A stretch of 64,000 nucleotides of DNA. Source: Shinisaurus crocodilurus (Eukaryota; Chordata; Lepidosauria; Squamata; Shinisauridae). The notes below the pieces were generated by a model. That model had not been told where the DNA came from, did not search any database, and saw only the letters and a list, made by a program, of their open reading frames with translations. Both the position numbers and the translations under genes were made by a program. Below are positions 11,062 to 22,709 of this stretch, in pieces. The first letter of the stretch is position 1; each line of letters starts with the position of its first letter. The stretch is from NCBI GenBank assembly GCA_021292165.1, contig CM037877.1, forward strand, positions 107,011,858-107,075,857, read 5' to 3'.

Positions 11062-11271
11062 CTAGGTTTTTGTTGTTGTAAGAATCATAGATCTGTGGTT
11101 ACGGAATCTCGTTCTTAGGTCCGTTGTAGTTTTTTCTACATATTGCATACGGCATCCTTTTTTCTTTTCTTTTTTACATTCAATTAAATAAATCACATTA
11201 GTGGAAATGCATGTTACTGATTGTCTAATGCCATAAGATGTGTGTGTGTGTGTGTGTGTGTGTGTATGCAT
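11062..11271 (-). pseudogene. Penelope-like retroelement, GIY-YIG endonuclease remnant
   Basis: The minus-strand frame reads TNVIYLIECK, then MQYVEKTTTDLRTRF and RNHRS. This is the GIY-YIG nuclease fold as found at the C-terminus of Penelope-like elements: hydrophobic VIYLI strand, QYV-x-KT (usually YVGKT; here the glycine is glutamate), R-x-LRTRF and an HRS end. The enzyme would nick target DNA for element insertion. Only about 50 codons are recognisable, and the N-terminal part of the frame is just translated (TG)n microsatellite (11238-11266). It is a dead fragment, and the reverse transcriptase is not visible nearby. Confidence 0.65.
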
Positions 11272-11664
11272 GAAAATTCATGTTTAAATATATATTTGTG
11301 TATTTCTAAACAGATTTTCTCTCAAAATTCATATTTATTTATTTATAAAACATTTTGATTTTTGATTTATCTATTTTTTAGCTAAGAAGACCCTGTGTTG
11401 GAACATTCAGGAAATCAATTTAGAATTTTCAGGGGGGAAATGAACTAACACACACACACACACACACACACAAGAATTCTAAAAATTCTCATAACTGGTG
11501 ACTCATTTACAGCCTTTTGGCCATCCATCTCTACACAGCACAAAGTTGCAGAGACACCAACAGGGCTAAGCCTAAAGGTTTCTGTTGCTGGCAGCTGGAC
11601 TGCCCAATGTTTTACCTCTTCTACTATCCCCAAATGAGTGTGGAAGGCAGCCATTCACTTATCT

Positions 11665-12255
11665 TCTACTATATAAATATGAAAGTTTGTCTGTGTGTCT
11701 GTGGCTGTGTGTCCGTGTGTCCGTGTGTACAGGCGTTTGTGTGCATCGCATAGGCTCCTACACGGTTGGACGGATCCACCCAAAACTTGGCACGCATACT
11801 CCCCATCACCCAAGGACAAAGACTGGAGGGTTCACTAGAGTTGTATAAACGAGCCTCGCCGGGCAAAACAGAGGCCAAAATAGGCCCCGCTCACGCCCGG
11901 CAAGGCCTTACCTTTTTCTTTGGGGCGGCTCACCTCTCCATGGCGAGCCGCCCGCGCGGCTCGCTCTGGTCCCGTCGCGTCACTTCCGGAACCAGAAATG
12001 ATGTGACGGGACCCTGCGCAGGCGCTCTGGACCCCTGTGGTGCATTCTGCGCCTGCGCAGGGACCGGAGAAGGCGGATTGAGCGGCGCAGAGAACCTCTC
12101 CGCACTGCTCAGAAGATCGAGTCGGGGGGGCGCCCCGCGGAGAATCGAGGCGGGGGCGAGCCGAGCCCCCCTCAAGGTTTGGGTTCAATCTCCAATAAAA
12201 GCCCTCACTGCGCCTGTACGGCCCAATAGATGAGAGCCAATGGTGTCACTTAATA
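11665..12255 (+). mobile_element. Helitron-type non-autonomous element, 5' part, interrupted
   Basis: Starts tctactatataaatatgaaa and continues with gtgtgtccgtgtgt, ggctcctacacgg and cttggcacgcatactcccca, matching the 5' part of the complete copy at 38846-39850 and the copy at 33473. After a CpG-rich insertion (11835-12180) the Helitron text resumes as gcgcctgtacggcccaatag, atgagagccaatggtgtcact and fades by about 12255. The 3' hairpin and CTAG end are missing. Confidence 0.75.
11835..12180 (-). mobile_element. CpG-rich promoter-like retroposon, copy 1
   Basis: A GC-rich block of about 346 bp starting agttgtataaacgagcctcg on the plus strand lies within Helitron DNA. The target heptamer gggttca flanks it on both sides (11828-11834 and 12181-12187), and the sister Helitron copies show the uninterrupted site. 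The minus strand holds ETS-like (ccggaagt type), NRF1-like (gcgcaggcgc) words and a strong splice-donor match (aaaaggtaagg) near 11905-11917. Copies at 39925 and 61549 share one end and differ at the other, as expected from 5' truncation if the minus strand is sense. The open frames across it are most simply a by-product of GC richness. Confidence 0.7.
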
Positions 12256-12410
12256 TATATGCATAGTGATAACAGGTACAGTCATAATCCATAAAAGTTA
12301 ATAGTGACCACAGCAGACATCAATGGCAGCTACATGTAGCCACTGTGGCTGTATTTAAGAGGCCATGTTCTAAAGCATCCTCTTGATTTGGTGTTCTAAT
12401 CAGATTCGAA

Positions 12411-13400
12411 TTTTCAGTTCAATTCAATTTATTACAGTCATAAGACCAGCAAGTAAAATAAAACAATAATATTCAGAAGACCAACAAGACATACACAGTG
12501 AATACAATAATATATATATTTAAAATGATAATAATTAGTTAAAATAATTGATTAAAACTGGCATGTGTCCCACTCATAAAAATCAAAATTTTAACAAATT
12601 AGAACATTTTCAAACAGTCAACATCATCCCTCATCAACAAGCGATTGCAGCTGTGCAAAATCTAGCCACCTCAGAAGTTACCTGAAAATTCTGACCCGCC
12701 AATAGATAATCTATATAAAACTGGTCAGATCTCCCAGGTAATTGCTGCAAAATAGGGGTAATGAAAATGTGCCGAAATTCACAATAAAAGGAGCAGTACA
12801 GCAATACATGACCCACAGTCTCTACCATGCCAGGTTCACAGAGGGATAAACGCTCAGTGTATGGGGTACTGTTATATCTATCCTCCAAAAGTGCAGAGGG
12901 TAACACATTAAATTTAGCCAGCGTGAATGCTTTTCTGTATTTTGGACTGGTTAGAAAGGATAAATAGGATGCAGGTAAAAAAAACCAGCCCCCGATCTCT
13001 AAATTCTGGATATGGGGTAGCTGCTCTTTGATCTTGTAGCTCGGCTGCTCGATGTCCCTAATGTGCTGTCATATCACCTCTTTGGCTTTTATGTAGCCCA
13101 GGGACAAAATGGTATTCCGCGAAAAATCCCAAATCGCACAGTTTCTTGTCCACAGCCCTTTTCCATTTTGACTGAAATGCATCAGTTAAGGACAAGGGGG
13201 CTAAACCTTGGGGGGCAAATGTCATTTTTAGCCAGAAATTTAGCTTGTACATCCAGGCCCGGGATCCAATTAAGATTTGGCCTGTCTCTAAAAGTAAGAG
13301 CACATTAGGCACACTGCTCGGAAGACCGAGAATTTTCATCTTTTTGAAACCTAGTGGGTCAGAGGGTAATGCATGAGCAGCATAGAAGACCACAGACTCG
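12411..13400 (-). pseudogene. LINE ORF C-terminal remnant (clade uncertain)
   Basis: Two minus-strand frames (13393-13058 and 12906-12634) are broken parts of one ORF end. The first has LETGQILIGSRAWMYKLNFW and TDAFQSKWKRAV. The second has LCEPGMVETVGHVLLYCSFY, a cysteine/histidine knuckle typical of non-LTR retrotransposon C-termini. A 3' end in aataaattgaattgaa follows at about 12425. The reverse-transcriptase core is not in the window. I cannot assign R4/Dong versus another clade. Confidence 0.6.
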
Positions 13401-13478
13401 AGATTTTAATTTTAATTGAAATAAATCAATTGTTTTATTGATACACAATGACTGAAAATAATATCTTCATATGCAAAA

Positions 13479-13640
13479 TTTTATTTATTTATTTATTCTA
13501 TTTCTATACCGCCCAACAGCTGAAGCTCTCTGGGCAGTTTACAACAATCAATTAAAACAAAGTACAATAAAACACAATATAAAATATATACAATAAAAAT
13601 GTTATAAAAATTTAAAACCAATTTTAAATTTTAAACTTGA
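13479..13640 (-). mobile_element. LINE 3' end, probably L2-like
   Basis: Minus-strand reading ends ctgcccagagagcttcagct, gttgggcggtatagaa and then a TAAATAAATAA tail, the same ending as at 4400-4760. Confidence 0.55.
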
Positions 13641-14445
13641 AGACATTGGTATTACTAGTCACTAGTAAGACTACTAACATTCGTATTTAGAAAATAATAT
13701 CAATGGTCAGAGATGTCATAAGAAAGCAACAACAAGCCAATAAAATGATATAAATGATTTAAGAATGGCATAAGAATGGAATTGAAATGTCATTTAAAAA
13801 GTAATCAAAGCAATTTCCTTTCTTACAAAAGAAATGCAAGCCTGACAACTCTACAATTTCCCCAGTAAGCTGATAGGCAGCCTACAGGGAAGCAGATGTA
13901 TTCAGTAAATCTCACTGATTCAGTCTCCTTTCCAGATGAAGTTCACCTGTGAGATCTGGGAGCCCCAGATGACTTCTGAAGCTCACAGAGCTCCACGCAG
14001 GTGATTTCACGACGCTCCACATTTCGCATTAGAGTAGAAGCAGGGCTCAAAGGGCAGTGCCATCCCACTACATTTCAGATAGATCTAACACCACCCCACT
14101 ATTTTCCAGTGGATATAAAACTATCCTGGTATGCTACACAGAGCAGAGTGAGAATAGTATTCCAAAAACCCGTGTGACCCACAGAGCGTTTTTTGCAGTG
14201 GGGAGACGGAGAGAGAGAACTTAATCTTCCTCCAAGGCCTAAGTCTAGCAGAAGCTCTGCTGAGATTGGGGCTTCGGTTCTTGGGGAAAGAAGAAGCCAT
14301 CTTTGCAAGTGCTATTTTTGCCTCAAAAAAAAAATGAAGATTAGAGATATTCATTTACTCCTACTATATTTACCCCAAAATTTGAATGTACATATGTTGG
14401 CATCTCCTGATTGCTTTGATGTTAGCAGGTGTCAAAAATTTGATG

Positions 14446-14476
<31 letters not shown>

Positions 14477-17400
14477 CCATCTCAACAGTACCAAAAGTCC
14501 CCCACCACCACCAAATTAGAAGACTTATCCTGATTAAAACAGTCCTAAAGTTCATGCTGAATTTTACCTCATGATTAAGCTCTGAAGATGCACAAATGTA
14601 AAGGCATACAACATAGATGTCAGCATCTAGTAAATCCAGAGACAGATCCCAGAAGACCAAGGAAAGAATGTGCTTGGATAGAACTGACACATTTTGCAGC
14701 TGAAGAGCACTTTCCAGTAGAGAAACTCTTTCCCTGTCCTCCTTAGTAGCATAACAACTGGTCCCCTTTGGATATCTGTGTTTCAGTTTGAAGTATTACT
14801 CAGCCTCTCAAAAGCTGCCAAGGTTCATATTTTACATTACTGTAAATACCTAATATTTCAGAGCTGCCAAGATCCACCCAATCTCATTCAAAACCACAGA
14901 TTCCACGCGTTTTTCATGTGAAAATATCAATCAGCACAGGTGTGTTGGGAGAGTTCACGAACTTCATGGCATTGTGCTGATCTGCCTCTCACGTGTGTAA
15001 TAGAATAGCCAGCTCCCAAGACAGGTGGCATTTGGGGCGATCTTGTGTTTCCGCCATGGGCGATTCACACAGCTGTAATTCACAGAACAGATGGAAGGTT
15101 TCATTAAAAAAAAAAAAAAGTATTCACATTTGATACAACAGGATGAAGCAGCCACAGGGCAGGATAGCTCAGGGCAAAGTTCACATATGGCTCGTCTAAG
15201 CACACTGATTCAGGGCCAAACAAGACATGACATTATTTACATATTTAGTCCTTGTGTGACTGTTTTCTTCTTTGGTATGGGTGGATGAGGGCTTTAACCT
15301 GCCTCAGTCCCAATCCTGTTCCTGCCGCCCCTGCTATTTTATTTTTTTTTATTTAAAAAAACTGAAACATCCATGCAAGGGCCAAAGATATGAAACACAA
15401 ATGAAACTTAGATCAAGATTTCATTCAGTTCAACAACATGTCCCTGCCTTTCACAATTTAGAGCCAAATCCCTGAAGACTTCCGAAAGGTGCTCAGGTGT
15501 GGACATTGGCAAGTCTAGAATGGGAGGAAGTTGGAACCTGTACAATGGGTTCAGGGGCCATCAGCAATGCCTTGCTTTGTTCTTTGGCAGTCTGAACCTA
15601 ATGCTTAGATTGATATATGAGAGGGCCATCCTTAGGGGATCTCAGAGGCTATCAGGGGCTTATTCCTGCAATCAAGTGTTAGGAAATAAGAAACACACAA
15701 ACAAATGTGTTGACTTGGATCCTTGACTAATTCCACCCCACCCAGGTTGGCCATTGGATCCTCCTGGGCAGGAAGTGTAGGATCCTGCACCCCCCCTTGC
15801 CCATCCCACATCATTCAGGAGGGACCCCAACCCTCCAGAGAGATTTGCAACGGGGGTGAGGAAGATTTATCAGCTTGATTCTCAGCAACAATTACTACAT
15901 TATTTATGTTTCAGATTTACACCTTGCTAATTCACGAAAGAGCCCTCAAGGTGATTTACAATCAAAGAATCTCCCACCAGTTAAGTCAGGGGTGGTGTCA
16001 CGGGTAGGGATCATCGGGCACCTGCCAAGGGCCACACCTCAGCAGGGGCACACTCACCAGAGTCCCTTGGAGTTGCTTCACCTCTTCACTGTTACTGTTT
16101 GCTTGTTCACCTGTCTCTCACTCTGGGCCAGACAACTGTAATGGTGAGAAGGAGGTGCAGTAGATGCCACTGTCTGCTTGCTCACTGGCTCTCTGCCTGT
16201 CAAGCAAGCAAGCAGAATGATGAGAAAGAGGATGAGAAGCAATAGCGGCTGTGACCATGGCACTGAGAAGGTCGACTCACTGAGGAAGGGGGCCAGTTGA
16301 GGGTGTCTTGCCCAAGGGCCCTCCAAAACCTGGAGCTGGCATTGACTGGGGTGTTCACAGGTGAACCATTCATGTGTGGAGGTGCCCGTTTATGTAAGCA
16401 GTACTTCTCCAAGAGCCCAACAGTAGCTATGCAAAGATGTGGAAGCTACTTCATCTATGGACCAAGCCTGATCAAAGTGTGCCAAACCTGTGGCTGCTGG
16501 CCCTTCTGAAACATTGTACTAATCGCTATTAGCAGTCTTTGAACTGCCTTCACAATCCCTCCGGGTCTTCTGCTTGAGCATGCCTTGTGCACATTTTGAT
16601 TTAGGCAGAATTCAGTCGCTGCTGAGAAAGCTTTGCCCCCCAATGATGAGCAGCAGCTTCAAGCTTTATGAGAAGTATCGACAACTGGATGCATGAATTT
16701 CCAACACTTCTGGAAGAATAACAAAGCGGGGAGGGGCAGACTTCTGGTGCACACTCACAAGCGACCTCCACTTTGTTTGTTGCTGCTAACATAGGAGGCG
16801 ATGTAACAGTCTTTTTCAGAACATAACTATATCTTTACATTCCATTTTCAGAGTCTATTGTTATCCTGTACAAAGATGATGCCTCCCTAATTTGGGTGTC
16901 CTCATTACTGACGCCCTTTGGAGGACGTCATGACTTCATCCATTCAGTATTTCTCACCATGGCAACAGGACTTGTGACAATACCATGAAAAGGCTGTGTA
17001 CTTGTTTCCTCCGTAATAGAAAGACGTTTACAAGGCCTATTCTGCTGGACTGGAGACTCTTACTGTAAATCATTTCACAATTGTTGCCTTTGAATCTCTA
17101 CAGCAGGTCTGATTTTAATAAACTTTTCTAAAGAAACATTAATGCTGCCCTGAAAGTGCAACAATTAAGCACATTCTATATGTATGAATCATAACGAAAG
17201 AGGATTTTGATAACGTGGAATGCTTACATAAGTGCACTTTATGTTTCAGAGTGGAGGAAATTTGTTTTCTAGTTGAAAATTAGGTTGAGCGAATCTGAAG
17301 TGACAAATGATGGCATATTATGGAATTCACCTGACCATATTCTTGTGTTGTATAAAAATGTGCAGTTCTGTGAATGTCAACAGAGACATTTTTTGCTTTG

Positions 17401-17512
17401 TCAACAAAGGTTTTTTTTTCCTTTTTAAAGGAGAGCAGTCTGTTGAGGTTAACAAAATAAAAGTGTTGATGGCCCCTCACAAGGCAGGGGCAGAAAAATG
17501 TACAACTTTAAA
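13641..17512. other. no gene recognised; mostly unique sequence
   Basis: Only an AC microsatellite (14449-14477), an A-run at about 15104-15119, and short frames without motifs. The text at about 15895-15965 has a weak resemblance to a SINE or LINE tail, but I could not fix its family. No exon-like signal was found. Confidence 0.4.
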
Positions 17513-17747
17513 AATTTTATTTATTATATTTATACCCCGTCTTTTTTCCTGCAAGGAACCCAAGGCGGCTTACATAATCCTCCTCCTCCTCTCTATTTTA
17601 TCCTCACAACAACCCTGTGAGGTAGGTTAGGCTGAGAGTCAGTGACTGGCCCAAAGTCACCCAGTGAGTTTCATGGCCGAGCGGGGACTAGAACCTGGAT
17701 CTCCCGAGTCCCAGTCCAACATTCTCACCACTACGCCACACTGGCTC
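17513..17747 (-). mobile_element. tRNA-derived Sauria-type SINE, copy 2
   Basis: Reverse-strand copy of the element at 7516: the plus strand shows ataccccgtcttttttcctg, the central body aaccctgtgaggtaggttag, and then the tRNA-like head inverted (gaacctggatctcccgag, ccactacgccacactggct). Apparently full length. Confidence 0.9.
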
Positions 17748-18289
17748 TTTTTGAAGCAAAGGAGGGCTGACCAGGAAAGGTGGGAGGGGAAGTATCTTTC
17801 TTTAACCTTAAAAACAAACACCAGAAAATTTCCAAGCCACTTCAAGCAGCCAGGAGGAACTGCAACCTGTGTCCAGATGGGCAGCCATGTTTCTGCACAT
17901 CGTCATGTGGGAACAACACTACTAATCATTGTGTGTGTGTGGTGCTGGTAGGAGGCAGCTCTACACTTAGGGATGCCTGGATTTTGTGTAATCCATTCCC
18001 TGTGTGTTTCACAGGTTGTTGGGCATCATTTGTTCTGGTGTCCATTCACAGATCGAATTAAACAGGGGGGAAAAATGGGCCACAGAAAAGTATGCAAAAG
18101 TATCCGCTATGAGTTTTGCAGCAATTTATGTAATTTTGTAAATATGTACAAAATATTTCGTATATTTATCTGCTTCCACCGGCATGGTGTTGCATTACAC
18201 ATGCTTCAGTCAGTGTACAAACAATTAGCAGAGCCCACACAAAGAAGAGTGCTGTGTGGAGTGTAAAGAGAGATCACAGAAGTACTAAA

Positions 18290-18545
18290 CATCGGGGGGG
18301 GGGGGTTAGAAGGTGTACATATTTGTGTAATTTTTCAGAATGGCATATGTATTAACAGATTTTGCAGTAACGTTTGTACTTTCCAACAAATAAATTTTCA
18401 TAAATTTTGGGAAAGTAAAAAAAATGGTCCAAAAGTCCATGGAACTCTGTGTGATTCAAAGAGGCTGATTCACCGTGGAAACTGTGGGTCGAATTCAGAG
18501 AAATCCAAACTCATTTTATTCCATCTCAGATTTCTCTGACGTCCC
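18290..18545. mobile_element. A/T-rich GGGATG-family element, right part
   Basis: Ends with gatttctctgacgtcccta after attcagagaaatccaaactc, which resembles 53880-53953. It begins near a G10 run. The family assignment rests on shared words only. Confidence 0.3.
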
Positions 18546-18654
18546 TACCTACATTGTTTAGGATTTAAACAAATAAGAAATGTGCCTACCTGCTCTTGAC
18601 CATCTTTACAAAACATTGTTTCTGGGGCTTTGGGGAGAAAAAAAGCTAGTGGCA

Positions 18655-18870
18655 AGCAGTGAGTCCCCCCCCTTTATTTATTATTTTATTTATTTATTTA
18701 TTTATTTATAGCATTTTTACCCACTCTTCAGCCAGAAAAGGCTCCCAGAGTGGCTTACAAAGATTAATAGTAGACAGTCCCTGCCCTCAGGCTTACAGTC
18801 TAAAAGACATGACAGGAAAGGAAAAGGGATTGGGAGGGAGGAGAAAGAAAGCAAAACTCAGGCACCAGTT
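18655..18870 (-). mobile_element. LINE 3' end (L2-like), copy 1 of a pair
   Basis: Read on the minus strand it has agactgtaagcctgagggca, gggactgtct, taagccactctgggagcctt, a gtgggtaaaaatgctata end and a TAAATAAATAAATAA tail. A second copy lies at 38640-38815 (-). The wording 'gactgtaagc..gagggcagggact' recalls L2 3' ends. No coding sequence remains. Confidence 0.55.
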
Positions 18871-20300
18871 CTTAGTTACAAGGTTCCTATAAATCCCCCC
18901 CCCTTTTTTTTTCTGGCAGGGAAGGGCAAAGCAAGCTCACTGTCTGCAGCTGTTCCTTCTTTGGTCTCCCCCTTGCCATGATGTTAATCCTGGGAAGCAT
19001 GGGGGGTGCAGCCTCTCAGTGGTCCTTGGTTCTCTGACCGATGGATGAGGCCAGAGTCTGCTGCCCCAGGGAACCATTAGTAGGAGCTGTGTGTTCCTTC
19101 TGGCAGGGAGGGGTGAAGCGAGCTCCCTGCAGCTTCTCCCTCTTTGGCTGATGTATGGAGCCAGGCTGGTCTCCCCCTTGCCATGATGTTACTCCTGGGA
19201 GGCATGGGGTGCCTCCCAGTTGCCCTTGGTTCTCTTTAGCCTTCTTCCCTCCACTTCCCAAAATTTGCTTAACGGTTGGTGCCCCCTTCAGCTTCGACAG
19301 TACAGCAGTACCTGCACTGGCCTTAGCAAGGAAATACCTATAACCAGCTATGGGCATATTGACTCTCCTTCCCAAGTCGGCATTACACAAACTCGTTAAG
19401 CTATTAACCAATTGCTCAATGTCTGAAACAGGAGACAAGGAAAAACCAGAAAGGTGGGATCATCTAGGAAACATTCAAAATCTGAAAAAATGAACATTAA
19501 AAAACAAACTGTCTTAAACAAAAGGTTTTTTTTTTTTTAAGCATGCTAGCTTTGCCAGTTGAAGAAACCAGATGAGCACAGCACAGCACAGCACATGTTT
19601 CTTTAGTCAGTAATTCCAGATCCCATCTGCACTTATGCTCTTGATTGGTGAAAAGATATTAGATGAATTCTGGGTGCAGCCATCAGGAAAAGGAAGTAAC
19701 TCTCTAAGCCTGCACAGTGGTCTTTCACAATTGTTAGAGTTTACAAGCAGGGGATAAAACAAAATGGCCCCAATAAAACGTTGAAAAAAGACTCTAAACT
19801 TTCTAATGAAATCATATTGTGGCACTGTATCAAGTATATCTTACATATGCTTGGTGGCGTAGCTCTCTGTAAAGTGTTTAATGGCATCAGATTAAGATGC
19901 CTGCATCATGTAGTCATCCAAAGTGAATGCAAGAGTGATTGAAGAATGCTTCCAGGCCACCATCATTCTCTTGTACAGTACTCCAAAGATACAAACACTT
20001 TCAATTTGAAAGAGGAAGAAAGGAAAGAAAGAAAGCAGGAGTGTCTTTTAATTGTGAGTGGAGGATACTATCCTCCCAGGCCTCTCTTCCCCTATCATGT
20101 GGGATTATAATGATGCCTATAGCCCAGAAACATTGGTTCCACACAATGAGAGCTGCTACACACAAGACACAGCAGGAGAACCAGAGTTAGGCAGCAATGA
20201 CACCCATCTGAATGACACATTTGCTGCCACAGTTATTGCATGTTGCCTTCTTCACAGTTGCTGCCTCCCATGGTGGGCTGGATAAGCACAAACCCTCTGT
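18871..20300. other. no gene recognised; imperfect duplication of about 150 bp
   Basis: Segments 18910-19035 and 19093-19240 share tctcccccttgccatgatgt, then cctgggaNgcatggggNgc and ccttggttctct, so they derive from a local duplication. A minus frame of 140 codons (19016-19438) spans the area but has no recognisable motif. Confidence 0.4.
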
Positions 20301-20302
20301 CC

Positions 20303-20434
20303 CAGGGGTGGACAACTTGTGGCCTTCCAGATGTTATGGCCTACAAGACCCAGCATTCCTCACCATTGGCTATGCTAGGTAGGGCTGATGGGAGTTGTAG
20401 GCCAAAACATCTGGAGGGTCACAAGTTGCCCACC
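20303..20434. mobile_element. hAT-like palindromic MITE
   Basis: Left terminus caggggtggacaacttgtgg with ccagatgttatggcctac; right arm ggagttgtaggccaaaacat and cacaagttgcccacccc. It is an inverted repeat of about 130 bp with caggggtgg-type hAT ends. A clear 8-bp duplication is not preserved. Confidence 0.65.
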
Positions 20435-20879
20435 CCACTCTTCTATCCATGTGGTTCAGCTTCCCAGCATGTTTATTAACCATGCGAGCTATGCCCAGCC
20501 CCTTCAAAGGTCCAGCATTTGACTCACTAATAGGGCCTGCTCCAGATTTGATGTGTGGGGTTGGATGCTGGGCAAAGAGGCCCTTGCTAGGACCCTTTAG
20601 ACTTACCTGGCAGTGGTAGTAATAGTAGTACTCCAAGTAATACTCCCATTTAAATGGGAGCTGCAATTTAAATCTCCCACAATGCCCTGGAGTGCCCAAA
20701 TTTTAAAAAAAGAGGCTTGCAGACCCCAGCCTGCTGTGGAGGGACTAAGGCAGATGTCACTGCTGGTGAGCCCTAATGGGGCAATGGAGCACCAGCAACT
20801 ACACTAATATGCCAGTGCTGGTGCCGCCCCAAGTGGAAATCTCACACACCTGGATCAGCACACCAGTGCAATGGAAACT

Positions 20880-20919
20880 ATGCCAGCAGACACACACACT
20901 GATCACACACACACACTGA

Positions 20920-20955
<36 letters not shown>
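20880..20955. repeat. AC dinucleotide microsatellite
   Basis: Interrupted (AC)n with gatcac variants, followed by about 32 bases of pure AC. A second C-run/(AC)n tract lies at about 21108-21132. Confidence 0.95.
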
Positions 20956-20956
<1 letters not shown>

Positions 20957-21249
20957 ATCCATCAGTATAGCCAATTCTGGTTCCCTAATGAGTGTGCCTG
21001 TATGATATATGCATATCTAAAGTTGGGTTTGTCACTATGTTACTTTACATTTTTGATGTATACAATTTGGTTTTGATGTGGGATTTGCAATAATAACAGT
21101 GTATCTCCCCCCCCCCCACACACACACACACAGAAACTCACACACAGAGGATCAGTTCTTGTTTTAGAGGAGTGGAGTGGTTACTGCTCATTTCTGGCTA
21201 TATCCTACAACACTCAAATAATGTTAAATGGGCAAACATCTCCCTGGTG

Positions 21250-21570
21250 GATGATCTACACTGAGAAATAGGCAGGATAAGTGCATACTTATTCATTCTC
21301 CTAGACTCCTCAATGGTGTTTGATACTGTGGAGTATAGTATCCTTCTAGGCTGCCTTGCTGGGATAGGACTGGGAGGTACCATTTTTTGGTGGTCTGGTA
21401 ATTTCTAGTGAGTAAGTCTCAAAAGGTAGCCTTCTCTTTTATCCTATGGCTTTTGGCTTGTGAGATTTCACAGGACTCCATCCTGTTTCCCATGCTGTTT
21501 AAAAGCTACATAGAACCACTGGTGGGAATGGTCTGGGGAGTTGGGGTATTGTAACAACCCAAGGAGGAAG
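21250..21570 (+). pseudogene. L2-type LINE reverse-transcriptase remnant
   Basis: The translation contains FDTVEYSILLGCLAGIGLGG, which corresponds to the conserved 'FDTVDHxILLxRLxxxGLGG' block of L2-like reverse transcriptases, followed after stops by text like the 'GVPQGSVLSPMLF' block (ggactccatcctgtttccca). Stops and frameshifts make it a dead fragment. The catalytic xADD box is not seen. Confidence 0.65.
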
Positions 21571-21629
21571 TGCCTGAAGTCAATAATGGACTGGATGCAT
21601 GTAAAAAACAACAACAACACACACACACT

Positions 21630-21794
21630 TTCATAGATCATAGAGTTGGAAGGAGCCTACAAGGCTATTGAGTCTAACCCCCTGCTCAATGCAGGAAACT
21701 AGAGGAGGGGTCTCCCATCCAAGTAATAACCAGGCTTGACCCTGCTTAGCTTTCCACGCTCAGACAAGCTGAGCCAGCATAAGCCACAGGCCTA
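21630..21794 (-). mobile_element. chimeric 5S rRNA/CR1 SINE, copy 3
   Basis: Reverse-strand copy: plus-strand text tcatagatcatagagttgga, the CR1-like tail inverted, then tctcccatccaagtaataac and ctgcttagctttccac (5S promoter region inverted), ending gccacaggcct. It lies beside an ACAACA/AC tract. Head and tail junctions match the other three copies. Confidence 0.85.
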
Positions 21795-22166
21795 CTCACA
21801 CCCTGAAATAAGGAAGCATACCATGGTGTATCCTCAAAAGAAAAGAAGAAAAGATGTGAAGAAACATCTCCCTTTTCCCAGATCTCTAATCTCTGCCTCT
21901 TTGTTACTTCTTAATGTATATTATATAAGCAGATTGTGGTATAGAGCATTTACATACAGAGTATGTAAGGCTACGATTCACAACACAACTTAGGTGTAAT
22001 ACTTGGACCTGAGCCCATTGAGTCTCATTGACCACAACAAATAAACCGTTGCAGTTTTGTTGCACAGAGTTTTCATTATGCTTGCTGGGCATCCTTTGTA
22101 GCCATTCCCTGGAGTGAAAATGTCAGCCAAATTGTGGAGTGAAAAGCATGCTATTCAGCAAAAGTT

Positions 22167-22709
22167 TCACCATCTTTCATTTCCATTTGTGCCAGCTCGG
22201 GCCAAGTAGAGTCTAGCTTGCAATGTTTTCCACTTCCTAGACTGGTTTTCCAGGTTATTTGCTGAAACAACACACATTTTAAAGCATTTTAATATCCATG
22301 CCATCAGCCCCAATTGTCTGAAAGGGAGCTCTGATATTATGCAGGACACTGGAATGGAATACCCAGAGGAAAGCTGGAAAATATTGACATTCCTGCTATT
22401 TGTAAATGCATTTTCTTCTCCATCTACACACTTTTTCTGTTCACTTGCAGTCAGGGTTGGTCTCTTTTGAAAGGGTCCTCCAAAGAGAGACAAAAATGGC
22501 ATTTTCAATATTATTTCAACTGGCAAAGGCTGGGTTGGCATATTGTGTTTCTTACATTCCTTGTAAAGAACCAGAATAAAGGAATTGGTGCACCCAGTAA
22601 TGTCTTCTGTTTTTGTTTCAGTCTTAAATGCAATTAGGTAGCATTCTCCCCCCCCCCCGCCCCTGAGATGTTCCATAACCATTAACTTCAATGGTTTAGA
22701 GTAAATCAT
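22167..22709 (-). other. 180-codon open frame of unknown status
   Basis: A minus-strand frame without a recognisable domain. It crosses a homopolymer run (about 22648-22660) that encodes poly-glycine, and shows no splice sites or codon pattern that I can defend. Probably chance, but it is one of the longer unexplained frames in the window. Confidence 0.2.

Noticed and set aside
11835..12233. Open frames of 80-155 codons across the CpG-rich elements (also at 39881-40368 and 61498-62034)
   Set aside because: Frames are open on both strands at once because stop codons are rare in GC-rich DNA; the three copies differ by indels that shift the frame, and no domain is recognisable.
22167..22709. 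180-codon minus-strand ORF as a gene
   Set aside because: Runs through a homopolymer, has no known motif and no supporting splice or promoter signal; kept only as an 'unknown status' entry.
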